From CAILZL01 sp963748005 (lineage in GTDB: Bacteria > Pseudomonadota > Gammaproteobacteria > Steroidobacterales > Steroidobacteraceae), in NCBI GenBank assembly GCA_963748005.1, contig CAVVHH010000002.1:1116001-1180000 (forward strand): DNA of 64,000 bases, read 5' to 3'. Position numbers and translations under genes: made by a program. The notes under the pieces were generated by a model, which made no database searches, was not told where the DNA came from, and saw nothing but the letters and a program-made list of their open reading frames with translations. This document shows positions 8,052-16,925 of this stretch, one piece after another; position 1 is the stretch's first letter; the number at the start of each line of letters is the position of its first letter.

Positions 8052-8069
8052 TTATGCTGGCCAGCATAA
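8052..8069. promoter_or_regulatory. Perfect 18-bp palindrome between divergent yqjD and AI-2E genes
   Basis: TTATGCTGG/CCAGCATAA is a perfect palindrome with no spacer, in the 218-bp region between divergent genes. It could be an operator for a dimeric regulator. No regulator is identified and no T-run follows, so a terminator role is unlikely. Confidence 0.4.
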
Positions 8070-8188
8070 TCCGTCAGGGAAGCATCCTGCCATGAGTAAT
8101 GTCCCTGCCCTCCGGCTGTTTGAATGGCCGGACGACAGAGCCGCCGTTAGCCGTTACCATGCGCGCCTACCCAGGAGGCGGCCCACCC

Positions 8189-9304
8189 ATGGACAACCGA
8201 CCGCAGATTTCGCTCAACGCCAATCGCTTCTATACACGTGTGTTCGCCCTGTGCACGGCGCTGCTGCTCGGGCTGGCCTGTTACCGCATCGTTGCGCCAT
8301 TCCTCGGGTCGCTGGTGTGGGCCATGTTTTTTGCCTTCCTGCTGGGCCCGACCCATGTGCGCCTGACCCGTAAACTGCACAATCGTGCCGATCACTCGGC
8401 ATGGTTGCTGACCATATTGGCGCTGCTGGCGCTGCTGGGTCCGGTTGCCGCCCTGAGCGGCTCGTTCGTACATCAGGCCAGCAGCCTGTTGCAATACCTG
8501 CAAGGCTTGATCGCCAGCGAAGCGCGTACTGACCTGCAAGACCTCGCGCAACATCCACAGTTGCAGAGACTGTTGCAGTGGATGACCCAGACGCTGGGCA
8601 TCAGCGCCGCACAGATGCGTGGCTGGCTGAATGAAGCCACCGGCAATTTGCTGCAGTCGCTGGCCAATGTAAGCGGTCAGCTGCTGCTCGGCGCACTGGG
8701 CACCGCGGCAGGTCTGTGCCTGACCATTTTCTTCATGTTCTTCTTCATACGTGATGGCGCAGCGATGCTACACGCCACGCGCGAGCTGGTGCCCATGCGC
8801 GCAGACAAACGGCAGGAACTGCTTGGGCATCTGGCTGCGGTGACGCGCGCAGTGGTGTTCGGCACCGGACTGACCGCGTTGATACAGGGCACCCTGGTCG
8901 GAATCGCATTTCTGATTGTGCAGCTGCCCTCACCGCTGGTGTTCGGCGCGTTGGCAGTCCTGCTGGCGCTGTTGCCGTTCGCTGGTACCGCCATCGTGTG
9001 GTTGCCCGCAGCGCTGATTCTGGCCGCACAGGATCGCTGGGTGGCCGCCATCTTCATGCTGGTATGGGGCGCACTGCTGGTATCAATGATCGATAATTTC
9101 CTAAAACCACTGTTGATCTCCGGACGTGCTCAAGTGGCCACGTTGACGGTGTTCATCGGCGTACTCGGGGGCGTCTCGGCATTTGGCGCCATTGGTCTGT
9201 TCATGGGACCGGTGGTGCTGGCGCTGGCAGTGGGATTGATCCAGTTTGCGGTGGAAACCAAACGCGAGCGCGAACAGTCTGCCGCCCCTTCGACCGAAAC
9301 TTGA
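8189..9304 (+). CDS. AI-2E family transporter (PF01594 permease)
   Basis: 371 residues from the ATG at 8189, chosen because AGGAGG lies 10 bp upstream (8173-8178); an upstream in-frame ATG at 8099 would add a Pro/Gly-rich tail. Seven or eight hydrophobic segments follow the family pattern, with typical segments near GLCLTIFFMFFFIRDG and FLIVQLPSPLVFGALAVLLALLPFAGTA (about residues 190-280) and GPVVLALAVGLIQ at the end. The family includes TqsA (YdgG), YhhT and Na+/H+ antiporters, so the substrate is open. It sits between algR and hemC, which are adjacent in Pseudomonas. Confidence 0.85.
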   Translation: MDNRPQISLNANRFYTRVFALCTALLLGLACYRIVAPFLGSLVWAMFFAFLLGPTHVRLTRKLHNRADHSAWLLTILALLALLGPVAALSGSFVHQASSLLQYLQGLIASEARTDLQDLAQHPQLQRLLQWMTQTLGISAAQMRGWLNEATGNLLQSLANVSGQLLLGALGTAAGLCLTIFFMFFFIRDGAAMLHATRELVPMRADKRQELLGHLAAVTRAVVFGTGLTALIQGTLVGIAFLIVQLPSPLVFGALAVLLALLPFAGTAIVWLPAALILAAQDRWVAAIFMLVWGALLVSMIDNFLKPLLISGRAQVATLTVFIGVLGGVSAFGAIGLFMGPVVLALAVGLIQFAVETKREREQSAAPSTET

Positions 9305-9312
9305 ATAACTCA

Positions 9313-10236
9313 ATGACGACACTACGTATCGCCACGCGCGAAAGCCGCCTTGCCCTGTGGCAGGCCGAACACGTTGCCGAGCGACTGCGCAACGCACATC
9401 CCGGCCTTGAAGTGGCGTTGGTGCCCATGACCACCACCGGCGATCAGGTGCTGGACCGTACTCTGGCGCAGGTCGGCGGCAAGGGACTGTTCGTCAAGGA
9501 ACTGGAAGCGGCGCTGCTGGAAAACCGTGCGGACATCGCCGTGCATTCCATGAAGGATGTACCCAGCGTGCTGCCGGATCCGCTCAGGCTCTGCAGCATG
9601 CTGGAACGCGCCGATCCTCGTGATGCCTTTGTCTCAGGCCAGCACGCAAGGTTCGACGATCTGCCGCTAGGTGCGCATGTGGGTACGGCCAGCCTGCGAC
9701 GGCAGAGCCAGCTGCTGGCGCTGCGTCCCGATCTGCGCATTTCACCGGTACGCGGCAATGTCGAAACCCGCTTGCGCAAGCTCGACGAAGGCCAGTACGC
9801 CGCCATCGTGCTGGCCAGTGCCGGGCTCACGCGCCTGGGTCTGGCGACGCGTATTGCTGAATATATTGATGTTGAACGCTCTGTTCCTGCGGCTGGCCAG
9901 GGCGTGGTGGGCATTGAATGCCGCCGCAATGATGTACGCGCCCAAGCGCTATGTGCGGCGCTCAACAATCCCGATGCCGAACACTGTGTGCGTGCCGAGC
10001 GCGCCTTTGCCACACGACTGGAGGGCAGTTGCCAGTCACCCATCGCCGCCTTCGCCACGGTACAGGGCGATACTCTGCAGCTCACCGGCCTGGTCGCCGC
10101 GCCGGATGGCACTCAGGTCATCCGGCAACACTGCAGTGGTCAACGCCAGCACTGCGAGCAACTGGGTATTCAGCTTGCTGAACAGGTACTGCGGAAGGGC
10201 GCAGACCGGCTGCTTGCGGCGCTGCAACACCCATGA
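9313..10236 (+). CDS. hemC: Hydroxymethylbilane synthase (porphobilinogen deaminase)
   Basis: 307 residues, canonical length, from the ATG at 9313; a TTG at 9301 in frame is less likely. It joins four porphobilinogen units into hydroxymethylbilane in heme synthesis. Signature segments: LRIATRESRLALWQ at the start, GGKGLFVKELE, HSMKDVP, SLRRQSQL, SPVRGNVETRLRKLD, and the dipyrromethane-cofactor cysteine Cys-240 in RLEGSCQSPIAAFA. First gene of hemC-hemD-hemX-hemY; its stop overlaps the hemD start in ATGA. Confidence 0.97.
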   Translation: MTTLRIATRESRLALWQAEHVAERLRNAHPGLEVALVPMTTTGDQVLDRTLAQVGGKGLFVKELEAALLENRADIAVHSMKDVPSVLPDPLRLCSMLERADPRDAFVSGQHARFDDLPLGAHVGTASLRRQSQLLALRPDLRISPVRGNVETRLRKLDEGQYAAIVLASAGLTRLGLATRIAEYIDVERSVPAAGQGVVGIECRRNDVRAQALCAALNNPDAEHCVRAERAFATRLEGSCQSPIAAFATVQGDTLQLTGLVAAPDGTQVIRQHCSGQRQHCEQLGIQLAEQVLRKGADRLLAALQHP

Positions 10237-11012
10237 TCCCGCTGCTGGTTCCACCCCTGAACGGCCTGCGAGTGCTGGTTACGCGCCCCGCCCTGCAGGC
10301 CGGGGGTCTGTGCAAGCGGATCGAAACGCTGGGTGGTATGGCGTTGAAATTTCCGCTGCTGGATATCGAGCCCCTGCAGTTCACAACGCCCGATCTGCGT
10401 TATGACTTGCTGATCTTCATCAGCACCAATGCCGTCCAGCATGGACAGGTATTGCTCAGCACGCAGTCACAGGCACGTATCGCCGCGGTGGGCTCGGCCA
10501 CCGCACAGGCCATTCAGGCGTTGGGCCATACCATTGATGTCGCACCCGATCACGCGGCCAGCAGCGAGACTATGCTGGCGCACCCGTTGCTGATGAATCC
10601 ACCGCCCAATGTGCTCATCGTACGCGGCAGCGGTGGTCGCGAGCTGCTGCGCGACACGCTCATTGCACGCGGCAGTCGCGTCGACGTGGTTGAAAGCTAT
10701 TGTCGCGTTGCGGCGCAACCGGATGCACAACAACTGGCAAGGCTCCGGCAACAGCTCGAATCCGATGAGCTGGATGTCATCACCATCACCAGTGTGGAAA
10801 TACTGGACGCACTGACCACCTTGCTGGATGCCCATACCCTGCATCTGGCATATGCATGCATCTTGCTGGCGGGCAGCAATCGCATCGCCGGTGCCGCGCG
10901 GGCTGCCGGCTGGCAGGGTGAATGCGTCATTGCTGACAGCCCGGAGGATGCCGCATTGATTACGGCGCTGGCGCGCTGGCACACCCGCGCGCGTAGCGAG
11001 CTGTTACGATAG
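10233..11012 (+). CDS. hemD: Uroporphyrinogen-III synthase
   Basis: 259 residues. It cyclises and inverts ring D of hydroxymethylbilane to uroporphyrinogen III. The family is poorly conserved, but LRVLVTRPALQAGGLCKRIETLGG at the N-terminus, LLIFISTNAVQH, AAVGSATAQAIQALG and VLIVRGSGGRELLRDTL fit the two-lobed fold. It overlaps hemC by 4 nt (ATGA) and is followed by hemX after 43 bp. Confidence 0.92.
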   Translation: MIPLLVPPLNGLRVLVTRPALQAGGLCKRIETLGGMALKFPLLDIEPLQFTTPDLRYDLLIFISTNAVQHGQVLLSTQSQARIAAVGSATAQAIQALGHTIDVAPDHAASSETMLAHPLLMNPPPNVLIVRGSGGRELLRDTLIARGSRVDVVESYCRVAAQPDAQQLARLRQQLESDELDVITITSVEILDALTTLLDAHTLHLAYACILLAGSNRIAGAARAAGWQGECVIADSPEDAALITALARWHTRARSELLR

Positions 11013-11055
11013 CTGCCGACTCACACGTTGTCTGCTGCTTACATTTGCTACCTGC

Positions 11056-12063
11056 ATGGCTCAATCCGATTCCAACATCTCATCCAGCCGGGGCACCACC
11101 CGCAGTGCGCTGATCATTGTCGGCGTACTGGCATTGCTGGGCCTGGCCTATGCCATTGCGCGCGTGGACATCCTGCGGGCACGCATCGTGACCCAGGAAA
11201 TCAACCTGGGCACACTGCAGGAGAGCCATGATGCGCTGCGTGGCCAGTTAGCGTTGCTCGGTGCCAAACTACAAGACAGCGGCAAGCAGGTCGCCCAGTT
11301 GCAAGCTGAGCTGGGCAATCTCAGCAGCAACTTCGGAGACCTACGCAATCAGGCGGAACAGGCGCGCCGTCTATCGGCGCGCAGCGAAGCGCTGTACCTG
11401 CTGCGTCTGGCCAACGATCAACTGCAACTGGCACACGATCTGAGCAGTGCCGTTGAGACACTCGGCGCAGCGGAGAGGTTGTTGCTCAATGCACATGACG
11501 AGCTGCTGGAGGGCGTGCTGCGCCAGGTGCAGACCCACTTGCAGCAGCTGCGCGCCCGGCCCGGCGTCGATACGGGACTGATCCAGCAACAGCTCGCCGC
11601 AGCAGAAAGACAGGTGGGCTCGCTACAACTGGCAGGCATCAGTTTGCAGAACCATGCAGACACCGCCTCGTTGCCGGATCAAGGTTTTGCGCGTGCCTGG
11701 GAACTGCTCAAGCGCGGTATGAACAGCCTGTTCTCAGTCAGAAAGACTGGGGCGCAGGCAGCGGACCTGCTCACCAGCGACGAGCAGGCGCTGCGGCGCC
11801 GTCATTTGCAGCTGCTGCTGATGAACGCACGTCTTGCCTTGCACGCGCATGACCAGGGCGGTTATGTGGCTGCATTGCAGGATGCCATGGGCTGGCTCGA
11901 CCAGGCATTTGCGGCGACCGATCCGGCAGTCGCCGGTCTGCGGCAACAACTGCAACAGCTTTCCGGCTTCAATATCGCACCGGCCGCCCCGGACCTCATG
12001 CCCAGCATCCAGGCGCTGGCCCGCTACATACCTGCCGCCTCGGGCGGCGCAGCAACACCATGA
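11056..12063 (+). CDS. hemX: HemX-like membrane protein
   Basis: 335 residues. One N-terminal membrane anchor (SALIIVGVLALLGLAYAIA), then a long periplasmic coiled coil (TLQESHDALRGQ to RNQAEQARRLSARSEALYLLRLANDQLQLAHD), as in PF04375. HemX proteins were once annotated as uroporphyrinogen-III methyltransferase but lack that domain; here too no SAM-binding domain is present. Their exact role in heme synthesis is unclear. The stop overlaps the hemY start by 4 nt. Confidence 0.88.
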   Translation: MAQSDSNISSSRGTTRSALIIVGVLALLGLAYAIARVDILRARIVTQEINLGTLQESHDALRGQLALLGAKLQDSGKQVAQLQAELGNLSSNFGDLRNQAEQARRLSARSEALYLLRLANDQLQLAHDLSSAVETLGAAERLLLNAHDELLEGVLRQVQTHLQQLRARPGVDTGLIQQQLAAAERQVGSLQLAGISLQNHADTASLPDQGFARAWELLKRGMNSLFSVRKTGAQAADLLTSDEQALRRRHLQLLLMNARLALHAHDQGGYVAALQDAMGWLDQAFAATDPAVAGLRQQLQQLSGFNIAPAAPDLMPSIQALARYIPAASGGAATP

Positions 12064-13319
12064 AGCGGGGCATCTATCTGGCGCTGGCGCTGGTTGTCGG
12101 CGGCGTACTGGCCAGCCTGCTGCTTCATGATCCGGGCCGCGTCATACTCAGCGCGGGCGATTATCTGATTGAGATGTCATTGCCGGTGGCCGTGTTGCTG
12201 CTGTTGGCCACGTACGTCGGACTGCGGCTGATCATTCGCGCGCTGCGTGCCCGGCGACGCAATGCCGATGAGCGCGCCGCGCGTCAACGGGATCGCAGCC
12301 ACCAACAACTGGCGCATGGTCTGACCGAATTGTCCGCGGGCAACTGGATGGCGGCCGAACAGATCCTGACGCGCTCGGCATTCGGCGCCAGTCACCCGCT
12401 GGTGCATTACCTCGCAGCGGCACGCGCCGCAGAATTGCAGGGCGCGCCCCAGCGTCGTGATGAATGGCTGGCCAAGGCGTTGGACGTGGCGCCGGAGGAA
12501 CGCGCCGCCGTGCATATTTCACAGGCCGAGATGATGCTGCGCCATAACCAGTTGCCAGCCGCACTGACCACACTGGAACAGCTGGACGCCAGCGGCCACC
12601 AGAATGCCCGCGGCCTGATGTTGCTGGCGCGTATCTACCGGCAGCAGGGCGACTGGCAGAAACTGAAATTGCTCGAACCACGCCTGCGCAATACTGCCGG
12701 CATCCAGACAGCCACCGTCGATGAAGTGCTGGCCCAGGTGCATCTGGACATGCTCAAAGCCGCTGGCACATCCGGTCAACCAGCCCAGCTGGAGCAGGCC
12801 TGGCGTGAAGTGCCGCGTTCCATGAGCAAACGCCCCGATGTGGTGGTGACCTATGCACGCGCCGCGATGGCGTGCAATGCCCATGAACAGGCCGAAAAAG
12901 CGCTGCGCGAGCTGCTCAACGAACAGTGGGATGAAACAGCGGTGCTGGCCTATGGCGAACTGTCGCAGAGCGAATCAGGCATTGCCGAGCCACTGAACCT
13001 GCTGCACACCGTGGAAAAATGGCTGAATGCTCGCCCCCAGGACGCGGCGCTACTGCTGACCTGCGCACGCTGCTGCATTCGCAACGAACTGTATGGCAAG
13101 GCGCGTAGTTATCTGGAAGCAAGCCTGGGACTGCGGCCGCGGCTCGAGACCTACCAGATGCTCGCCAAGCTGCTGGAGGCCACGGGCGATCGCGAACAAG
13201 CCTACAAATTGCTCAGTGAAGCCATGGTGCTGGCGGTAGGCCGCAAGGCGCATCTGCCCCGGTTACGTGCCCTGCGCGCAGTCGAACGACGCCATGGTCT
13301 GGATCGCCGGTCACGCTGA
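12060..13319 (+). CDS. hemY: HemY-like TPR membrane protein
   Basis: 419 residues with the HemY N-terminal signature: two membrane helices (IYLALALVVGGVLASLLL and SLPVAVLLLLATYVGLRLIIRAL) separated by HDPGRVILSAGDYLIEM, then TPR-like helical repeats (about residues 75-400) such as HYLAAARAAELQGAPQRRDEWL and LLARIYRQQGDWQKL. This is the proteobacterial HemY of the hemCDXY operon and not the Bacillus protoporphyrinogen oxidase of the same name. Function in the pathway is not established. Confidence 0.92.
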   Translation: MKRGIYLALALVVGGVLASLLLHDPGRVILSAGDYLIEMSLPVAVLLLLATYVGLRLIIRALRARRRNADERAARQRDRSHQQLAHGLTELSAGNWMAAEQILTRSAFGASHPLVHYLAAARAAELQGAPQRRDEWLAKALDVAPEERAAVHISQAEMMLRHNQLPAALTTLEQLDASGHQNARGLMLLARIYRQQGDWQKLKLLEPRLRNTAGIQTATVDEVLAQVHLDMLKAAGTSGQPAQLEQAWREVPRSMSKRPDVVVTYARAAMACNAHEQAEKALRELLNEQWDETAVLAYGELSQSESGIAEPLNLLHTVEKWLNARPQDAALLLTCARCCIRNELYGKARSYLEASLGLRPRLETYQMLAKLLEATGDREQAYKLLSEAMVLAVGRKAHLPRLRALRAVERRHGLDRRSR

Positions 13320-13357
13320 CGTGGCGCCAGCACATCCTGCCCTGACGCCATAAAAAC

Positions 13358-14302
13358 ATGCACGACCCTAATGTGTCAGGAACCCAGGATCTGGTGAAAG
13401 GGCGAAAACAGGCCTTCATCGTCGGCTGCGGTTACGTCGGACGGCGCCTGGCGCGGCAGCTGGGCAAGTGCTACAACCTGTACGGTCTGGTGCGCACCAC
13501 AACGCACATCAAATTGTTACGCGCGGTGCGTGCCGAACCCATCGTGCTGAATCTGGACAAGTTCACCAGGCAGGATCTGTCGCCGGTCTGGTTTCGCAAT
13601 TGCACACTGTTCTACTTCGCACCGCCACCCGCTGAAGGGGAAAGCGATACCCGTCTGCACCGCTTCCTGAATGCCCTGGAAACCATGCCGGACGCGTTGA
13701 TCTATATCAGCACCACCGGCGTCTACGGCAACAGCCATGGCCAAGTGGTGGATGAAACCACGCTGGTCAATCCGCAGACACAACGTGCACACCGGCGGGT
13801 CAGCGCTGAACACATCACCCGTATCTGGTGCACCGAGAACAAGGTTCGTCGGGTGGTACTGCGCGTGCCGGCCATCTACGGTCCCGGACGCCTGCCGCTG
13901 GAACGCCTGCGCAAGCGCGAGCCGGTCATTCGTGAAGCAGATGCGCCCATCATCAACCGCATCCACGTAGACGATCTGGTGCAGGCCTGTCTGGCCGCCG
14001 CGCTGAACCAGCAGGCGCGCGGCATATACAACGTCAGCGATGGCAACAGCTGCAGCATGACGGCATACATTCGGCTGGTGGCGCAGCTGGCCGGAATGCC
14101 CATGCCACCGGAAATTCCCATGGACGAGGCGCAGCTGAGTTTCAGCGCCGAGTACCTGTCGTATCTGGACGAGTCACGCCGCATCGACAACACCCGGATG
14201 CGCAACGAACTGGGTGTGCAACTGCGTTATCCCGTGCTCGAAGACGGCATTCGCGCCAGTCTCGAAGAACAGGCAGAACACGCCGCCCGGCGCATCAAGT
14301 GA
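13358..14302 (+). CDS. NAD-dependent epimerase/reductase, YeeZ-like extended SDR
   Basis: 314 residues. The Rossmann glycine motif is VGCGYVGRRLARQLG (about residues 23-37), close to the YeeZ type GCGYVG. The sequence IYISTTGVYGNSHGQVVDE holds the Ser/Thr-Tyr part of the catalytic set, and RVPAIYGPGR and INRIHVDDL are typical of epimerases that bind nucleotide sugars or related substrates. The usual YxxxK is replaced by a less typical arrangement (HRRVSAEHIT), so catalytic activity on a sugar is uncertain. It follows hemY by 38 bp on the same strand. Confidence 0.78.
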   Translation: MHDPNVSGTQDLVKGRKQAFIVGCGYVGRRLARQLGKCYNLYGLVRTTTHIKLLRAVRAEPIVLNLDKFTRQDLSPVWFRNCTLFYFAPPPAEGESDTRLHRFLNALETMPDALIYISTTGVYGNSHGQVVDETTLVNPQTQRAHRRVSAEHITRIWCTENKVRRVVLRVPAIYGPGRLPLERLRKREPVIREADAPIINRIHVDDLVQACLAAALNQQARGIYNVSDGNSCSMTAYIRLVAQLAGMPMPPEIPMDEAQLSFSAEYLSYLDESRRIDNTRMRNELGVQLRYPVLEDGIRASLEEQAEHAARRIK

Positions 14303-14313
14303 GAGCGACCGTA

Positions 14314-14335
14314 GGGGCGTCTCGCGAGCCGTCCC
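14314..14335. repeat. Single-hairpin palindromic repeat (GGGGCG family), TA-flanked
   Basis: Imperfect palindrome with centre TCTCGCGAG, flanked by TA at 14312-14313 and 14336-14337. It fills the gap between the convergent epimerase and parA genes. Its last base forms the G of the parA stop codon TAG. Confidence 0.7.
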
Positions 14336-14976
14336 TACGCCGGCTGGCTCTTCTTGCTGCCCAGCCACTTGGTGATGGGTTCCCATTGCTGCCAGTCCGG
14401 CCAGGCCAGGTATTCCGGCAACTCCAGTACACCCATGCCACGCTGATAGGCACGCAGGTAGTTGGTGGACTGGCGCAGAGCGCTGAGGTAAGGCACCTTG
14501 AGCTTGCCCAGATACTTGTCCAGCTCTTCGAACACCAGCGTGTTCTCACGCACCCGATTGGCCACCACCGCCAGCTTGGCCTGCTCGCGCTGCACCCTGC
14601 CCAGTTCGAGAATCTCGCCCAGGAAATGGCTGCAGGCTTTCATGTCGATGGGCGATGGCAGCACGGGCACCAGAATGGTTTCCGCGCGCCGCACCAGCTC
14701 ATTCATTTCCGAGCCGTGAGTGCGCGCCGGCGCGTCGATCACCACCACTTCGGTATCGCGGGCGACCGAGCGCAAGCCGTCGTCAAAGGCCGCGACCCCG
14801 GTAATTTTCGGCAGTTCCTCGTGACGCAGTTCCAGCCAGTCGAGGCTGCTGCGCTGTGGGTCATAGTCCGCCAGAACGACCTTGTAGCCTTCCTGCGCAA
14901 AATGCGCGGCTATGTTGGTGGCCAGCGTGGTCTTGCCACAGCCGCCCTTGGCATTCATCACCATCACATGACGCAT
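14335..14976 (-). CDS. Orphan ParA-family ATPase
   Basis: 213 residues from the ATG at 14976 (MRHVMVMNAKGGCGKTT); a longer frame upstream has no similarity. The deviant Walker A NAKGGCGKTT (residues 8-17) has the signature lysine of the MinD/ParA group, followed by LADYDPQRSSLDWL (Walker A') and VVVIDAPA (Walker B-like). No parB or target gene lies next to it, so it may position a cargo such as a chemoreceptor cluster or another complex instead of segregating the chromosome; that is inference. Convergent with the epimerase gene and divergent from dapF. Confidence 0.88.
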   Translation of the reverse strand: MRHVMVMNAKGGCGKTTLATNIAAHFAQEGYKVVLADYDPQRSSLDWLELRHEELPKITGVAAFDDGLRSVARDTEVVVIDAPARTHGSEMNELVRRAETILVPVLPSPIDMKACSHFLGEILELGRVQREQAKLAVVANRVRENTLVFEELDKYLGKLKVPYLSALRQSTNYLRAYQRGMGVLELPEYLAWPDWQQWEPITKWLGSKKSQPA

Positions 14977-15213
14977 ACGGAATCCCTCATCTGCTTGAAT
15001 GGAGTTGGGCACAGTCGGGAAGCGGTTCGAGCTTTTCTGCTTCCCTGATGCCTGCTGGCAATCGTCCGGGCACCGCAGCGGCCAGATGACAATCAACAGA
15101 CCCTGAGAACCTCATAACTTAAATGCCGTCGAGGCAATTGTCCATGCGCATGCGCAGCCATTGGCCAATCATCGGTGCCGTCGGCAGGACAGACAAGCTG
15201 CTATTCTTCGCGC

Positions 15214-16035
15214 ATGCGGATTTCCTTCACCAAGATGCATGGCCTGGGCAATGACTTCATCGTGTTTGAAGCCAGCGATGCCGCACTACCCGGCGCACAG
15301 CAGCTGCAACAACTGGCCGACCGCCGCACCGGCATCGGCTTTGATCAGGCACTGGTGGTGCAGCCCCCGCATCGGCCTGCCACCGATATTTTCTATCGCA
15401 TCTTCAATGCAGACGGCTCGGAAGTCGAACAATGCGGCAACGGTGCGCGTTGTGTCGCCAGCCTGGTAGCTGCGCAGCGCGGTCAACAACATCTGCGCAT
15501 GGATTGTCCCGGTGGTCTGGTCAATGCCCAGCTTCAAGCTGATGGCCTGGTGTCGATCGACATGGGTGTGCCGAACTTTGCACCCGCGGCCCTGCCCTTC
15601 GTGGCGGATGCCCCTGCTGAACGCTATGCCATCGAGGTGGCCGGACAGCAATTGGAAATCGGTGCGGTATCAATGGGCAACCCCCATGCCGTGCTGGTCG
15701 TCCCCGACGTCGATAGCGCACCGGTGGCCAGCATCGGCCCGGCTCTTGAAGCGCATCCCCGCTTTCCACGCCGGGTGAATGTCGGCTTCATGCAGGTGAT
15801 GTCGCCTGAGCATATCCGTCTGCGCGTGTTTGAACGCGGTACCGGCGAGACGCAGGCCTGCGGCACCGGTGCCTGTGCGGCCGTGGCGGTGGGCCGACAG
15901 CGCGGCCTGCTGGCGGAGTCGGTGCGGGTGGACCTGCCCGGCGGCACGCTGAACATCCGCTGGCCGGGGATGGGCGAAAAGCTGTGGATGACCGGCCCGG
16001 CGGTTACTGTGTACACCGGCCAAATAGAAATCTGA
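15214..16035 (+). CDS. dapF: Diaminopimelate epimerase
   Basis: 273 residues from the ATG at 15214 (MRISFTKMHGLGNDFIVFE). It interconverts LL- and meso-diaminopimelate for lysine and peptidoglycan synthesis. The two catalytic cysteines are Cys-74 in EQCGNGARC and Cys-216 in TQACGTGACAAV. An upstream start at 15175 would add 13 residues without support. It leads dapF-DUF484-xerC-hslV-hslU, a common gammaproteobacterial order; lysA is not seen upstream. Confidence 0.97.
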   Translation: MRISFTKMHGLGNDFIVFEASDAALPGAQQLQQLADRRTGIGFDQALVVQPPHRPATDIFYRIFNADGSEVEQCGNGARCVASLVAAQRGQQHLRMDCPGGLVNAQLQADGLVSIDMGVPNFAPAALPFVADAPAERYAIEVAGQQLEIGAVSMGNPHAVLVVPDVDSAPVASIGPALEAHPRFPRRVNVGFMQVMSPEHIRLRVFERGTGETQACGTGACAAVAVGRQRGLLAESVRVDLPGGTLNIRWPGMGEKLWMTGPAVTVYTGQIEI

Positions 16036-16075
16036 CTTCTTGACTTGCCAACGAGGCGGCGCAGGCCGACCAACC

Positions 16076-16783
16076 ATGACAAAAACTACTGCTCGCGAAC
16101 TGGATCTGGCCGCTGTCTCGGAAGAGGTGCTGGTCGATTACCTGGTGCGCCACCCGGATTTTTTCGAGCGCCATGCGGGTGTGCTGACCCGCCTGCGCAT
16201 CCCCCATGAACGCGGCGGCCAGACCATCTCGCTGGTGGAGCGTCAGGTGCAGACCCTGCGCGACAAGAACCAGCAGCTGGAGGCCAAGATTCACGAGTTC
16301 GTGAGCATCGCCCAGAGCAATGACGCGTTGTCCGGCAAGATTCACAAACTGGCCTGCCGGCTGGTCGGTGCGCATGGCGCCGCGCAGGTGTTTGAGGCAT
16401 TGGAAGCCTCGCTGCGTGAGGATTTCGGCGCTTCGCACTGGGTCATGGTGTGTCTGCGCAGTGATGTACCGGAACTGTCGCGACTGATGACCCGGCATCT
16501 GCGCCTGCTGGATCGCAGCGCCGGTGAGCTAAAACCCTTTGAAACTTTCTTTGAATCGAACAAACCGCGCTGCGGCCAGATTCGCGACACGCAACGTGAA
16601 TATCTGTTCGGCAACGACGCGCCGGAAATCGGCTCGGCTGCGCTGGTACCGCTGGGCAATGGCGCCGAATACGGATTGCTGGCAATCGGCAGCAACGAAA
16701 CCGAACGCTTCCAGTCCAGCATGAGCACCGACTTCCTCACTCGCATCGGTGAACTGGTCAGTGCCGCGGTGGGCGCGTTGTAA
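16076..16783 (+). CDS. DUF484 family (GAF-like) protein
   Basis: 235 residues from the ATG at 16076 (MTKTTARELD); an ATG at 16040 in frame is possible. The motif VLVDYLVRHPDFFERHAGVLTRLRIPHERGG is diagnostic for DUF484 (PF04340), followed by a short coiled coil (LVERQVQTLRDKNQQLEAKI) and a GAF-like domain. Its conserved place between dapF and xerC is known in many gammaproteobacteria; its function is unknown. Confidence 0.9.
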   Translation: MTKTTARELDLAAVSEEVLVDYLVRHPDFFERHAGVLTRLRIPHERGGQTISLVERQVQTLRDKNQQLEAKIHEFVSIAQSNDALSGKIHKLACRLVGAHGAAQVFEALEASLREDFGASHWVMVCLRSDVPELSRLMTRHLRLLDRSAGELKPFETFFESNKPRCGQIRDTQREYLFGNDAPEIGSAALVPLGNGAEYGLLAIGSNETERFQSSMSTDFLTRIGELVSAAVGAL

Positions 16784-16798
16784 TCTCAACACACTGTA

Positions 16799-16852
16799 GG
16801 GGCGAGACAGGTCTCGCCCTCTTGATCGAGACAGGCGGGGCACGCCCCGCCA
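16799..16852. repeat. Two-hairpin palindromic repeat (GGGGCG family)
   Basis: The first hairpin is GGGCGAGACAGGTCTCGCCC (near perfect) and the second GGCGGGGCACGCCCCGCC, with TA just before at 16797-16798. It lies in the DUF484-xerC gap. Similar two-hairpin units lie in the next three gaps of this gene block. Confidence 0.75.
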
Positions 16853-16925
16853 CACCATCGGATCCCACGCCTGACCAGGCGAACTGCTTCTACGGCCCTC
16901 AACTCGCAGTCCACCGCACCGTCTG

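Noticed and set aside
12060..13319. HemY read as protoporphyrinogen oxidase
   Set aside because: There is no FAD motif; membrane helices plus TPR identify the proteobacterial HemY of hemCDXY.
14299..15048. 249-codon plus-strand frame opposite parA
   Set aside because: No domain, and its sequence mirrors the ParA gene; parA has full Walker motifs.
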